A stretch of DNA of 64,000 bases from Acidobacteriota bacterium. GTDB lineage: Bacteria > Acidobacteriota > Terriglobia > Terriglobales > SCQP01. The notes under the pieces are model-generated. The model saw nothing but the letters and a program-made list of their open reading frames with translations, did no database searches and was not told the DNA's origin. The DNA lies in assembly GCA_027459505.1 (NCBI GenBank), contig DAIDIE010000036.1, positions 158,988 to 222,987 on the forward strand, in the 5' to 3' direction. Made by a program: the position numbers and the translations under genes. Within the stretch, counting starts at the first letter, position 1. Every line of letters begins with the position of its first letter. Shown here one piece after another: positions 36,348 through 46,300 of the stretch.

Positions 36348-36617
36348 ATGATCAAGCTCGACATCGTCAACCAGGTTGTCAACCGCACCGGCGTCAGCAA
36401 AGCCAAGGCCGAAGAGGCCGTGGAAGCACTGTTTGGCACCATGAAAGGCGCTCTCGAACGCGGCGAGCGGATCGAGCTGCGCGGGTTTGGGGTCTTCAAC
36501 GTGAAGCCGCGCAAGACCGGCATCGGACGCAATCCCCGCACCGGCGCCGAGGTCAGCATCCCTCCCGGCAAGGCGGTCCGCTTCCGCCCCGGCAAAGAGC
36601 TGCAGGCCATCGACTAA
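36348..36617 (+). CDS. HU/IHF-family nucleoid protein
   Basis: 89 aa from the ATG at 36348; the track start adds 29 residues. Dimerisation helices (TGVSKAKAEEAVEALFGTMKGAL), GFGVFNVKPRKTG and the DNA-intercalating arm GRNPRTGAEVSIP with the RNP tip identify the HU/IHF fold. It would bend and compact DNA as a dimer. Whether HU or IHF alpha cannot be decided from this copy alone. Confidence 0.95.
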   Translation: MIKLDIVNQVVNRTGVSKAKAEEAVEALFGTMKGALERGERIELRGFGVFNVKPRKTGIGRNPRTGAEVSIPPGKAVRFRPGKELQAID

Positions 36618-36785
36618 TCCGGCTCATGCTGCGGCGGTGTCTCGGCAACCCTGCAGCGCTGCCCTTCAACGGGTTTCCTTGCACGGTTTGCCGTGCACGA
36701 TTTTCTAGTTCCCGGTTTGACCGCCCATGGCGGGAGGCATCACTGCATCCGCGCCCTTTCCGCCACGGCGAGTTCATCTTCTTTC

Positions 36786-37808
36786 ATGTCGAATTCCCTT
36801 CCCCTGCCCGGACCGGAAGATCGGCTCAACCCGGAGCCTCCGCTACCGGAACAAGCCCAGCCCCTGCCGCCCCTCTACCGGTCCCAGGAGATACCGCGGT
36901 TGGTGCAGCCGCAGTACCGGCCGCGGCGCGCGCTGCCCATCGTGTTGTTGCTGGCGACCCTGCTGACGACCACCGTAGTCGGAGCGCGCCTGGCGCTGGA
37001 CTTCCGCCTGCGTATTGCGCCTTTCAACAGCGATCAGGATGTGATGCCCTTCGGCTGGGCCTGGCAGCATCCGGCAATGTTGGTTCATGGGCTGCCCTTC
37101 AGCATCTGTCTGCTCTTGATCCTGCTCTGCCACGAGCTCGGTCATTACCTGGCTTGCCGTTACTACCGCATCCCGGCAACGTGGCCCCACTTTATCCCCG
37201 CACCAACGCTGATCGGCACGATGGGCGCGTTCATCCGGATTCGCGGCATTTTCCCCAACCGCCGGGCGCTGTTTGATGTGGGCGCCGCGGGTCCCTACGC
37301 CGGCTTTGTGCTGGCCGTGCCGCTGCTGGTCTGGGGACTGGCGCATTCGATCGTGCTGCCGCAAGCCGCATCGAGTGCGATTGCGTTTGCCTGGCCGCCG
37401 CTGGGGCGCTTGGTGCTGCATTGGCTCTATCCGGGCGTGTCCCCGCAACGCATCCTGATGAGTCCGCTGGCGCGCGCCGCCTGGATTGGACTGTTTGTGA
37501 CCATGCTCAACCTGGTCCCCGGCGCGCAACTCGACGGCGGTCATGTGCTCTACTGCTTTTCCCCGCGGCTGCATCGCTGGGTGTCGCTCGCCCTGCTTCC
37601 CGCGCTACTCTGGATGGGATGGCGCTTCTGGCCGGGCTGGTACGTCTGGGCGGTGTTTCTGCTGCTGATGCGCGCCCGCCATCCCTTCGTTCCCCCGCAG
37701 GCGGAGAGCTTGCGCGAGGAACTGGGCGCCACCCGTCTCCTGCTGGGAGCGGGAACATTGTTCATGCTGCTGTTGACGCTGATGCTGGCGCCCTTCCGCA
37801 TCAGCTGA
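36786..37808 (+). CDS. Site-2-protease-like intramembrane metalloprotease (M50)
   Basis: 340 aa from the ATG at 36786; the track adds 31 unrelated residues. A Pro-rich N-terminal cytoplasmic region (about 45 aa) precedes six or more helices. Zinc ligands are HELGH (His116, Glu117, His120) and LDGGH (Asp250 of LVPGAQLDGGH); the GAAGPYAGF motif lies between. The arrangement resembles EGY-type/bacterial M50B proteases that release membrane-bound factors. No anti-sigma substrate is adjacent. It is 30 bp upstream of lysC on the same strand. Confidence 0.9.
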   Translation: MSNSLPLPGPEDRLNPEPPLPEQAQPLPPLYRSQEIPRLVQPQYRPRRALPIVLLLATLLTTTVVGARLALDFRLRIAPFNSDQDVMPFGWAWQHPAMLVHGLPFSICLLLILLCHELGHYLACRYYRIPATWPHFIPAPTLIGTMGAFIRIRGIFPNRRALFDVGAAGPYAGFVLAVPLLVWGLAHSIVLPQAASSAIAFAWPPLGRLVLHWLYPGVSPQRILMSPLARAAWIGLFVTMLNLVPGAQLDGGHVLYCFSPRLHRWVSLALLPALLWMGWRFWPGWYVWAVFLLLMRARHPFVPPQAESLREELGATRLLLGAGTLFMLLLTLMLAPFRIS

Positions 37809-37838
37809 GCGCGGCGCGCGGGGAGCGAACCTACTGCA

Positions 37839-39269
37839 ATGGTCACTTTGAAATTTGGCGGCACCTCGGTGCAGGATGCCGCCGCCATGCAACGCCTGGC
37901 GGAAATCGTCTCCGGCCGCCTGGCCGAACAACCCGTGGTAATCGTCTCCGCCATGGCCAAGGTCACCGACCGCCTGGTGGAGATGGCGACGCTGGCGCTC
38001 ACCCCACGCGGTGAAACCGGCCTGGACGCTCCCGGCGCCCTGCAACAGGCCCAGGAACACATGCTCGCTTCGCTGCGCGAGCGCCACCTGGAAACCTTGC
38101 GCGCGCTGCGCCCCGATGCCGCCCAGGAGGCGGAGGCGGCGCGCCAGATCCATGAACTCTGCGCCTCCCTCGGAGAACTGCTGCGCGGCATCGCCGCCGT
38201 CGGCGAGCTGACCGACCGCACGCGGGACGCGGTGCTCTCGTTTGGCGAGCGGCTCTCGCCCATCCTGGTGCAGATCGCCCTGGACCGCGCCGGCATTAAG
38301 GCCACCCACGTCGACGCGCGCCGCCTCATCGTCACCGATGAACAGTTCACGCGCGCGCAGCCACTCTACACCGATATCGAGAAGCGCGTGAATGAGGAGC
38401 TCAAGCCCCTGCTGGCCACCGACTCGGTGCCGGTGCTGGGGGGCTTCATCGGCGCCACGCGCCGCGGCGTCACCACCACCCTGGGCCGCGGCGGGTCGGA
38501 CTTCAGCGCCTCCATTCTGGGCGCGGTGCTCAACGCCAGCCGCGTGGAAATATGGACCGATGTCGACGGCATGCTCACCGCCGACCCGCGTATCTGTCCG
38601 CTGGCGCGCCGCATCAAGATCATCTCCTTTGCCGAAGCCGCCGAATCGGCCTACTTCGGCGCCAAGGTGCTGCATCCGGCAACGCTGCTGCCGGCCATGC
38701 AGAAGAATATTCCCGTCTGGGTGCTCAACTCCCGCAACCCCTTTCCCGGCGCGCCCGACGGCGAGAAGACGGGTACGCTGGTGACCACACGGGCGCCGCG
38801 CTCGCGGCTGCCGTTCAAATGTATTTCCAGCAAACGCAGGATCGCCGTTATTGATGTAGTCTCCACGCGCATGCTCATGGCGCACGGCTTTCTCAAAGCC
38901 ATCTTCGATGTGTTCGCGCAGCACCAGTGTCCGGTGGACATGGTGTCGACCTCGGAGGTGAGCGTCTCATTGACGGTAAGCGAGCTGGAACAGCTGCCCG
39001 CCATCACCGATCAGCTCGGCAAATTCGCTGACGTCCGCTATGAAGGCCGCAAGGCGATTGTCTGCCTGGTCGGGGAAGGCATTCGCGACACGCCGGGACT
39101 GCCGGCGCGGGTGTTTTCCGCGTTGGGCAACATCAACCTGCGCATGATTTCGCAGGGCGCCTCGGAGATCAACCTCGGTCTGGTGCTCGACGACGATGAC
39201 GTGCCCGCGGCGATGGAGCGGCTGCACCAGGAGTTCTTCAGCGAACCCGACCCCGCCGTGCTGGCGTAA
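37839..39269 (+). CDS. lysC: Aspartate kinase, monofunctional with ACT domains
   Basis: 476 aa from the ATG at 37839. N-terminal kinase domain with KFGGTSV, SFGERLSPIL, GRGGSDFSASIL and EIWTDVDGMLTADPR, followed by two ACT domains (about 310-465) for feedback control by lysine/threonine. It makes aspartyl phosphate, the first step of the Lys/Met/Thr pathway. Length and the absence of a homoserine dehydrogenase domain point to the monofunctional class III-like enzyme. Confidence 0.97.
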   Translation: MVTLKFGGTSVQDAAAMQRLAEIVSGRLAEQPVVIVSAMAKVTDRLVEMATLALTPRGETGLDAPGALQQAQEHMLASLRERHLETLRALRPDAAQEAEAARQIHELCASLGELLRGIAAVGELTDRTRDAVLSFGERLSPILVQIALDRAGIKATHVDARRLIVTDEQFTRAQPLYTDIEKRVNEELKPLLATDSVPVLGGFIGATRRGVTTTLGRGGSDFSASILGAVLNASRVEIWTDVDGMLTADPRICPLARRIKIISFAEAAESAYFGAKVLHPATLLPAMQKNIPVWVLNSRNPFPGAPDGEKTGTLVTTRAPRSRLPFKCISSKRRIAVIDVVSTRMLMAHGFLKAIFDVFAQHQCPVDMVSTSEVSVSLTVSELEQLPAITDQLGKFADVRYEGRKAIVCLVGEGIRDTPGLPARVFSALGNINLRMISQGASEINLGLVLDDDDVPAAMERLHQEFFSEPDPAVLA

Positions 39270-39371
39270 CGCCGCCGCGGGCGGGGTACGCGATGGGCTC
39301 GTTTGCCGCATAGCGGCAGGGGCCGCGTTTTGTCGTCTTGTACTATGCTTGCGCTGTGGGCTGGAGGTTTT

Positions 39372-40169
39372 ATGCTGGCACTCCGCGTTTCCATGATCGC
39401 GCTGGTCGCGGCTCTTGCGAGTTTTGGACAAACGGGGGCCGCGCCGGCAGCGCAACCATCGCTGCAACGATCTCCGCAACGATCTCCGCAGCCAGCTCCG
39501 CAGCCAGCACCGCAACCAGCACCTGGGACGGCGCCGGCGCCATTACCCTCGCCGGCGACTGCGACCCAGCCGGCACCGGCCGCAAAGCAGGCGCCGTTTC
39601 CCGCAAAGTCCGAACAAAAGGCGGAGTACAAGGCGCTGGTCTCCCAACTCCGCTCCGGAAACACGGCAATCAACTACCAGAAGTTCCGGTTATTGGCTTA
39701 CAAGAACCAGGGGCCCTGTGAAATGCACGGCGCACCGGATGCGCGCGACGCCATGTTCAGGGCCTGGAACCATGGCGATTCCAAAGCGCTTTTGCAGTCC
39801 GCGCACAAGGTGTTAGCCGGCTGCTACGCCGACGCTGACGCGCATTTCGCTATCTACTCCGCACTTCCGCCAGGTGACCTGCGCGGACGGCTGCACCGCG
39901 CCATTGCCGTCGGCCTGGTCAGATCCATCCTGCACTCCGGGGACGGCAAGACGCCGGAAAGCGCGTTGCAGGTCGTCAGCGTCGATGAGGAATACACGAT
40001 CCTGCGGGTGCTGGGCTTGTTTCCCTCTAAACAAAGCATGTGGAGTCACCAGGGCCACTGGTATGACGTGCTCACGCCCATGGACGCTAAAACGCGCAAG
40101 CCGGTGGCGAAGATCTACTTCAATATCGACGTGGTCAGGGCTAATGAGATAGCGGCGTTGGCAGAGTGA
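39372..40169 (+). CDS. Exported DUF4919-like protein with Pro/Ala/Gln-rich linker
   Basis: 265 aa from the ATG at 39372 with ggagg five nt upstream; the track start at 39303 is longer without need. A signal peptide (ALVAALASFGQTGA) is followed by a SPQRSPQPAPQP-type linker and a C-terminal domain (EYKALVSQLRSGNTAINYQKFRLL..., ending AKIYFNIDVVRANE) recalling DUF4919. Two Cys near the middle may pair. Likely periplasmic or secreted; function unknown. Its last ~28 codons are duplicated near 63.75 kb beside repeat A8, and repeat block B starts 21 bp after its stop. Confidence 0.75.
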   Translation: MLALRVSMIALVAALASFGQTGAAPAAQPSLQRSPQRSPQPAPQPAPQPAPGTAPAPLPSPATATQPAPAAKQAPFPAKSEQKAEYKALVSQLRSGNTAINYQKFRLLAYKNQGPCEMHGAPDARDAMFRAWNHGDSKALLQSAHKVLAGCYADADAHFAIYSALPPGDLRGRLHRAIAVGLVRSILHSGDGKTPESALQVVSVDEEYTILRVLGLFPSKQSMWSHQGHWYDVLTPMDAKTRKPVAKIYFNIDVVRANEIAALAE

Positions 40170-40189
40170 GAGGGTCCCGCGAGGAGAGG

Positions 40190-40658
40190 AGGCACGGCCT
40201 CGTCTCCTGGGCCGCCCGCTGGCGTTGTTTTCCGTTGGGTCGCTGGCACGTTTTCCAGTGAGAACGTGAAGCCGCCGATGCCGGGCTCCTCTCCCGCACG
40301 AGCCACACAACGAAGCCAGACATTCAATGCCAAAGGGGCTTCGCGGGGGCTCCGGCGCGAGGGGGCCGACCTTCGGAATTTCGCGGCCCTCCACTGGCGA
40401 TCTCCTCCGGCGATCTCTCACAAGGGGGGACTCGGTGGCTCGCTCCTATGGAAGAGGAAACTATTCGTTGTCGACGTCGCCGGGACTGCGAGGCGGGACG
40501 GGGCGTGGAGGCTGCGCGGCTTTTCTTTCTCTTCTTATTGTGCGGAGGCTGACCCGGCATACGCGCTTCGCGCTATGCCGGGCTAGTCTTGCCCGGCGCC
40601 AAACGTTTTCTCTTTCCTCGGCATGCTGGCAGGCGCGCGGGCTGGGACGCAGTACCGC
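40190..40658 (+). repeat. Family B composite repeat, left island boundary
   Basis: About 470 bp without genes. Ordered blocks: ggcacggcctcgtctc, tcgctggcacgttttccagtgagaacgtgaagccgccg, the ggaatttcgcggccctccactggcg core, ggactcggtggctcgctcct, then gacggggcgtggaggctgcgcggc, a hairpin cccggcata/tatgccggg, tcttgcccggcgcc and gctgggacgcagtaccgc. The same blocks in the same order recur at 57232-57722 in the same orientation. Confidence 0.88.
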
Positions 40659-40705
40659 CTTTGGTGGCTGGAACGTTCTCCGGTGAGACCCACAGGGAGG
40701 ACTCG

Positions 40706-40798
40706 GTGGCTCGCTCCTTGCGCATCCTCTGGTCGCCGCAGTCGTTGCGCGATCTGCACGCTATTCACGAGGTCATCGCCAGCGGCTCCGAGAGCCCC
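40706..40798 (+). pseudogene. ParE/RelE-like toxin N-terminal fragment
   Basis: From a GTG at 40706 the frame gives VARSLRILWSPQSLRDLHAI then HEVIAS, the first strand and helix of ParE-type toxins, after which similarity stops. The start codon and its gggagga lie in the terminal motif of a family B repeat. Remainder of the gap to 41141 holds no supported gene. Confidence 0.5.
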
Positions 40799-41141
40799 TG
40801 CCCTGCTTTGCACCGCCGTGGCCTTTCAACTTGCAATTGTGGTTCGCGCATGGCACGGGGATCTCCTGTACGAACGGCTGTGGGTTGGCGTTCGGGGGCG
40901 GCTTTTTTCTCTTTCCGCTGTGCCTGGGCAGTGTTTGCCCTAGGCGCGGCATTGAGCAGCTTGTTCTTGCCCTGTTGTCGGCGCCTTTCGGGCTTGGGCG
41001 GGGTGTTCAGGGGATCGAAAATGAGACACCCGGATTTTGTTCTTGCCTGCTGGTTCGCTCCTAAGGTGCTGATTTGACTCTGGTTACGCGGCTTTGAGTG
41101 CCGCGGCGCGCGTTAGCGCGCTGTCGCGTTTTCCCACCCGT

Positions 41142-42530
41142 TCAGGCGGCCCCTTTTGTGGGTCCTGCGACGGCGGCGCGCGCGGCGGGGCGAGCGGCGG
41201 CGCCATCGGAAGAGATGGAGACGGGCTTGCGCTCCGCGGTCGCGGCATTGCCGGTACCGGCTGGATTGCCGATGGCTGCCGGATTACCGGTGGCGGCTGC
41301 GTCGCCGGGGGCGATCGGGTTGCCGGAGGCGGTTGCTGGTTCCGCGGCTAGTTCCGCGGCGGGATCGTTCGCCGCGGCGGCATCCGCGGCGTTGTCAACA
41401 GCAGCGTTGTTTACTGCTGCGGAATCGGCGGCGGGAACGCCCACCGGGGCCGCTGCTGGGGTGTTCAGCGCTTCCCGACCGGGCATCTCCGGGCCGGCGA
41501 CCTCGTTGGCCGCCGCGCCGGCCACAGCATCTTCCGCGAGCGGGCTGTCCATTGCGGCTGCGGGGCCGGGCTGGGTGGTGGTTGTGGTTTCGGCGGCTGA
41601 TTGAGCCGCATACGAATGCTTTGGCGCTTTCGTTTTTAACTGCTGGGTTGCGGCGGCGCGGGCGGCGCGCTGGGCGCACTCGGCCTCCCACTCCAGTTGG
41701 CAAAGGCGTTCGTCTTCTTCCGGCGAGAGCGGGTTGGGCGCGGCAGCGGCTTGCCTGGTGTACTGATCGAGGAACGTGTTGAGCCCGCCAAAGCGGCGCG
41801 GCAGCAGCATGGCATTGAGGTGACGCGAGGAGTGCGGATCGCCGTTCATGGCGCGATGATGCAGGGCGAGCAGCGCCCAGGGTCCGAACGACGAGACATG
41901 GTTCACGACGTTGGCGGAAAGCCACGCCATGAACGCGGGATCTTCCGACCAGCGGTAATAAGTGCCGCGGCTGATGCCGATGCGTTCGCAGACGGCGGTG
42001 ACGTTGGGGACCGTGTCCCAGTCGGGGCTGAGCATGGCCCTAAGCAGGCGCAACTGGGCGCGGGTGGGGCGGAACTCCCAGACCGGCTCGGGCGGCTCGG
42101 GAGGCATGCTGAAGGCCTGCCAGGCAGAGAAGGCCGGGAAGGGCGAGGCGGAGGCGGCGGAGCTGGACGCGCCGGATGCGGAAGACCCGGAAGCGGCAGA
42201 GGCGGACGCGGGAGGCCGGGGACTGGAGTGGGCCGTTGAGGGAGAAGGCGGGGCGGCGGCACTGGCCGACGCGGCGGTGTATCTATTAGGTTGGTGGACG
42301 TCGTTGCGCACGGCGCCGGAGGTAACTGCGGCGGCCGCAACTGCCGCGGACGCTGCTTCTTTTTCGACCGGCGGAGCGGTTGCGGCGGCGGTTCCCGCGT
42401 TGGCGGCGACGCTGAGCGCCGCTCCTGGTGTGGCGGCCGCGGCTGTGGCGGCGGCTTTGCGGACTAAGTGCAGCGGACGGTTGTGGTGATGGTTTTGGTG
42501 ATGCTTTTTGCGTTTGCGTGATTTGGGCAT
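41142..42530 (-). CDS. phBC6A51/terminase-small-subunit-like HTH protein with Ala-rich flanks
   Basis: 462 aa from the ATG at 42530 (MPKSRKRKKHHQNHHHN). A basic His/Lys-rich N-terminus and Ala/Ser/Pro low-complexity stretch lead to a folded centre (about 150-250: RPTRAQLRLLRAMLSPDW, VTAVCERIGISRGTYYRWSED, LALHHRAMNGDPHSSRHL) that matches the phBC6A51 HTH seen in phage small terminases. The C-terminal third is Ala/Asn/Pro-rich. Two perfect palindromes stand 68-114 bp upstream of the start codon. Either a phage-derived DNA-binding protein or a chromosomal regulator; no terminase large subunit is nearby. Confidence 0.65.
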   Translation of the reverse strand: MPKSRKRKKHHQNHHHNRPLHLVRKAAATAAAATPGAALSVAANAGTAAATAPPVEKEAASAAVAAAAVTSGAVRNDVHQPNRYTAASASAAAPPSPSTAHSSPRPPASASAASGSSASGASSSAASASPFPAFSAWQAFSMPPEPPEPVWEFRPTRAQLRLLRAMLSPDWDTVPNVTAVCERIGISRGTYYRWSEDPAFMAWLSANVVNHVSSFGPWALLALHHRAMNGDPHSSRHLNAMLLPRRFGGLNTFLDQYTRQAAAAPNPLSPEEDERLCQLEWEAECAQRAARAAATQQLKTKAPKHSYAAQSAAETTTTTQPGPAAAMDSPLAEDAVAGAAANEVAGPEMPGREALNTPAAAPVGVPAADSAAVNNAAVDNAADAAAANDPAAELAAEPATASGNPIAPGDAAATGNPAAIGNPAGTGNAATAERKPVSISSDGAAARPAARAAVAGPTKGAA

Positions 42531-42597
42531 GACGCCTGACTCCAGAGCGCAAGCGGCGCTCAGGTCCATCGTGGTACGGCGGGACACGCTTGTCGAT

Positions 42598-42644
42598 TCC
42601 CCCAAGTTGGGGGAGAAGAAATTGTTACAGCGGTTGTAACAATT
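42598..42644. promoter_or_regulatory. Two perfect palindromes upstream of the HTH gene
   Basis: TCCCCCAA-g-TTGGGGGA (42598-42614) and AATTGTTACA-gcggt-TGTAACAATT (42620-42644), separated by 5 bp. Arms of 8 and 10 bp without mismatch make chance unlikely; they are candidate binding sites for the adjacent HTH protein or the end of an old mobile element. Confidence 0.75.
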
Positions 42645-42960
42645 GGGGCGGGCCGGCCAGCGCACGTCTACAGCGGACAGTTCACAGTGCGCAGGCAGAA
42701 GTTGACGGTTGCCAGTTCACAGTTAACCGTGCGGCGTTGCCATTAGTTGGCGGCGCGGTTTACCTTGGCGGGTTTCGCGCTCAACAAACAACCTTGAGTG
42801 GGGAGCACGGCGATGGGAGCAATCCGGGATGGCAGCGGTTCCCACCCGAATGGGTGGGAGCCTGGCGGTTTTGGTGCGTGGTGGCTGGGCGGCGGTGGGC
42901 GCACTAAAGTGCCGCTTTGCGGCGATCAGAATGGGTCATTCGACGCACACTCTGCGTTGA
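42645..42960. repeat. Family C repeat and hairpin region
   Basis: No gene. A family C block (gttgccagttcacagttaaccgtgcggcgttgcc...gttggcg) resembles 33.38-33.43 kb. A hairpin tcccaccc-gaat-gggtggga lies at 42840-42859. Confidence 0.55.
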
Positions 42961-43221
42961 ATGGCGTTGAGCGCGATCCTTGCGAAAGCGCGTTTCTGGG
43001 ACCGCATCCGGGGAGTTCCGCTGAACGTGCGGCAGCGTCTGGTGCTGAACCGGCTGCTGGACAGCTTCGAAGGCAAGCGCACCAGTGCGAAATACGCGGC
43101 GCTCGCCAAATGCTCCCACGACACAGCGCTGCGCGATATCCGGCAGCTCGTCGCCGGAGGCGTGCTCGTGCGTAACGCGGAAGGCGGACGCAGCACCAGC
43201 TATTCACTCACGGGAATGTAG
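42961..43221 (+). pseudogene. C-terminal fragment of a Fic-family protein
   Basis: 86 aa: AILAKARFWDRIRGVPLNVR then QRLVLNRLLDSFEGKRTSAK and SHDTALRDIRQLVAGGVLVRN...GGRSTSYSL. This is the winged-helix tail that follows the Fic domain in DUF4172-type Fic proteins; the catalytic HPFxxGNG part is absent upstream, where repeat DNA begins. Probably a dead remnant, although an ATG at 42961 could allow a free-standing wHTH protein. Confidence 0.7.
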
Positions 43222-43398
43222 ACAGGGCGTCGAGTAGAAAGAACGTCGGCCGCCTTCGGCCGGCGGGAGCGCTGGGACATGGACGCGCCTATGGCGCTTC
43301 AGGTCCGCCCCTGGCAAGCGAAGTAAGAACGCAGTCTCCCCCTTGACTTCTACTTATCGTGGATGTCGCCTTCGTCCAACACGTCAGAGTGCTCCGCG

Positions 43399-46300
43399 CT
43401 ACGACGTGGATGCAGCTTCCCGCCTCGCTTCGTCGTACTGGAAACGGATGCTGATCGAACCGTCCAATAGCTCCGCGAGGACCGCCCCGCCCGCAAACCT
43501 CACCCCGATGCCCCATTCTGCGCATTCCCAGTACTCGTCGGATTGGCGCCTGAACGGCACATCGCCCCCGCATTCAGGAGGGGTTAGCTTGATCGAAGCG
43601 GTCGCAAATGTGGCGATGTTCGTGATATTGCAGCGCCGGGCCTGACGGGAAAACTCAAACCGAAGCTTGTCTATAACGACGGCGGGAGCCGAAGTCACAC
43701 CTAGCTCCCGCCTCACGTTTTCCTCCGGCGCTATCGGCGCCGGCTTCGAACCCGCTGGCTCGGACCGTTGCCAGAAATCGGACAATTCGAGCGGGCGGAG
43801 TACTGGGACAGCTGGAAGCCTGTCGAGCCGCTGAGCGTCAATGCCAAGCTTTTTCAAGTCCTCCCGGAGGTCATGGTCTATTTGCGGTTTGCCAAGGGCT
43901 TTCTCGTGCTCGGCGTGTCTACGACGGCACAGCAGCCATCGGTCGGTGGCCCAATCTCTAATGCTCTTGTAGCGCGGGTCCAACCGTACCGCATTGTAGA
44001 AAGCAACCGCGTCGACGTAGCGCCTTCCCATCTCCAGCGCTGCTCCTGCTTCTTCAAAGCTCACCGAGCGCTGCCAGGAATTCTTGCTGTCATCTTCACG
44101 AACCCGAAGGAACTCCCGGAGGAACTCACAGATATCTTTAACTGGAGCTCCGTCGAATCCGCTCGAACGAGCGAAGCCTCGCACGAACGCCGCCCTTACA
44201 GCTGCTTCCTGGGCCTGAACGAATCTCTGAACCTCACGGTTTCCACGCCAGGCCTCCACTGTTGGAATGAAACCGCTCCGTCGGAGTCCACTAAAGGAAT
44301 CCCACTGTTGTCGCTGTGCCAATAAGATGATGCCAGCCTGAAGCGCTCCCTTGGCGAGTTGCTTATCGGGTCCGGCGAGCGCTTCCGGGACGACAGACAA
44401 CATCAGCTTTGCGCTCCCGCTCCTCCAGGCAAGTTCAGCCGCATCCTGAACCGATCCAGCTCCAAGGAGGGCCTCAGCAACGATTTCAGTCTGCGCTGGT
44501 GTCAAAGGTAAATCCGGCGCGCCACGCCATGCCTCGGAAATTTCGAACAGGGCTCCGCAACGTTTCATCGCCTCAAGGTTGACTGGATACGGCTCGACGG
44601 CCGCCCGTGCCATGCTGTACTCACGCGGCTTTTCCGCTTGAGTTTCATCCCAGGCGCGGATCGCCCTATCATATTGACCCGCTCGGAACCACAATTGAGC
44701 TCGAACCGCCGGTGAAATAAAAACGCCGCATGCCCGAATCTGGTCAAGCGCTTGTGCAATCGGCGCCCACGCGGATGGCTCTACACCCGCCGCGTGTGTA
44801 TCAAGTACTGCTTGCCCGAGGGTTGAAACCGCATCACTCCATATGCTGTCGCCAAGGCAGTTCTCCAGGAAAACTGGGTCGGAGACTAGAATCATCGCAA
44901 TGCGGCCAAACATTTCGGCTGCGGCGAGCGGTTTTGGGACTCGCTCGACTGCCTGAGCCAGTACACATTCCGGCTTCCCCATTAGTGCGGGGTCATCTCC
45001 CACCGCTGCCACGAGCCTTGCCCACCCCTCCCGGCCGGCACGCCAATAACACCGGACTGCGTCGCCGGGTAGCCCGACATCGCAGTATGCGTCGCCGGCC
45101 GCGATGTATTCCCGGTCTGCCTCGCGCGCCCTAGCTTGACATTCCAGGCTTTTGGCGCTATTTCCAAGATTTCTCCACGCCTGCGCCGCCTGAAGTAAGA
45201 GATACGAATCTTGGCGGGATCTTCCATCCTCCTCGAAGGTACGGGCGGTCTGAAGCCGGTCGGCAGCGCTCCGGCGCGTAAGATCGTCCGGATTCCCCGC
45301 CATCATTGCTTCAATCTTGTCTTCCCATATGTACCGGGCGCTCCCCAGGCGGTCCAACATGGCCGATTCCTTCTCCTGGTTTCGCGCGAACTCCCAGAGT
45401 CGGTGCAGCCCTTCGTCGCTGTCTACTACCACCAGTCGCTGCTTCGGACGGCTAATCGAGACATACAGCCGATTGATAAAATATTCAATAGGTAAGCGTT
45501 GATTGGCATCGAAGAGCGTCTCTTCGCACGATTCGATATCCGCCATCAGATCGCGTGGTGCCTTCGCACCGAAGCCGTAAACAACCACAGCGGGGTACTC
45601 ACAGCCCTTGGCTCGCACAGCACTGAGCACGTTTACAGGAACGCCATCTCGAATTTGAATGTGCTCCTTGAGGACGGGGTCGCTTTCGACAAAGGCCCTC
45701 TCTTCGCCCTCATCACAGGGCACAATCACAACGAACTCCGGGTTCTCTTGAAACTTGTTCCAAAAGTTTCCGTCATCGATCCGAAACCAGCTCACCGGGA
45801 AGGGGTTGCGTTCAAGGCTCCATGGAACCTGTGGCTGCAGGCCCTGTGGGTCCAACAGTGCTCCCCGGAGAGCCTGAACACTGTTTCCGAAACGCACAAT
45901 GCTCTCGGTAGAACGGTAATTGAACTGCAGCTCTTTATAGTTGAGATCTACGATTCCCGATCTCTGCGCGGGATCCAGCGCGAAAATGAACTTCTCAACG
46001 AATGTTGCCTTAATGGCCTCCCATCGAAAGCCCGTCGGATTTAGAGTCTGGAACGGGTCGCCAGCAAAGGCGAACGGGACACGATGGACATTGCTTCTGG
46101 TCAATGTCCTATTAGAAAACAGGTTTAGCCTCAGCAGAATCTCGAGCTCCACTCTAGTAAAGTCCTGTGCCTCGTCGCACACTACGGCGGGACGTAGAGG
46201 CTTGACCAGTTCGTTTTCCAAGACGTAGCGCGCCAAGTCCTGGTCATCCCAGTAACCATCTTCGGCAAGGCATTGATACCAGCCGATCCACACGCGATCA

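Noticed and set aside
37605-38924. 439-aa minus-strand ORF antisense to lysC
   Set aside because: Shadow ORF produced by high GC; no ribosome site or domain.
40799-41141. ORFs at 40.8-41.1 kb as genes
   Set aside because: Only short overlapping frames without a ribosome site or family; the region looks like decayed DNA.
41156-41782. 208-aa plus-strand ORF opposite the HTH gene
   Set aside because: Arg-rich antisense product of Ala codons in the HTH protein's C-terminal tail.
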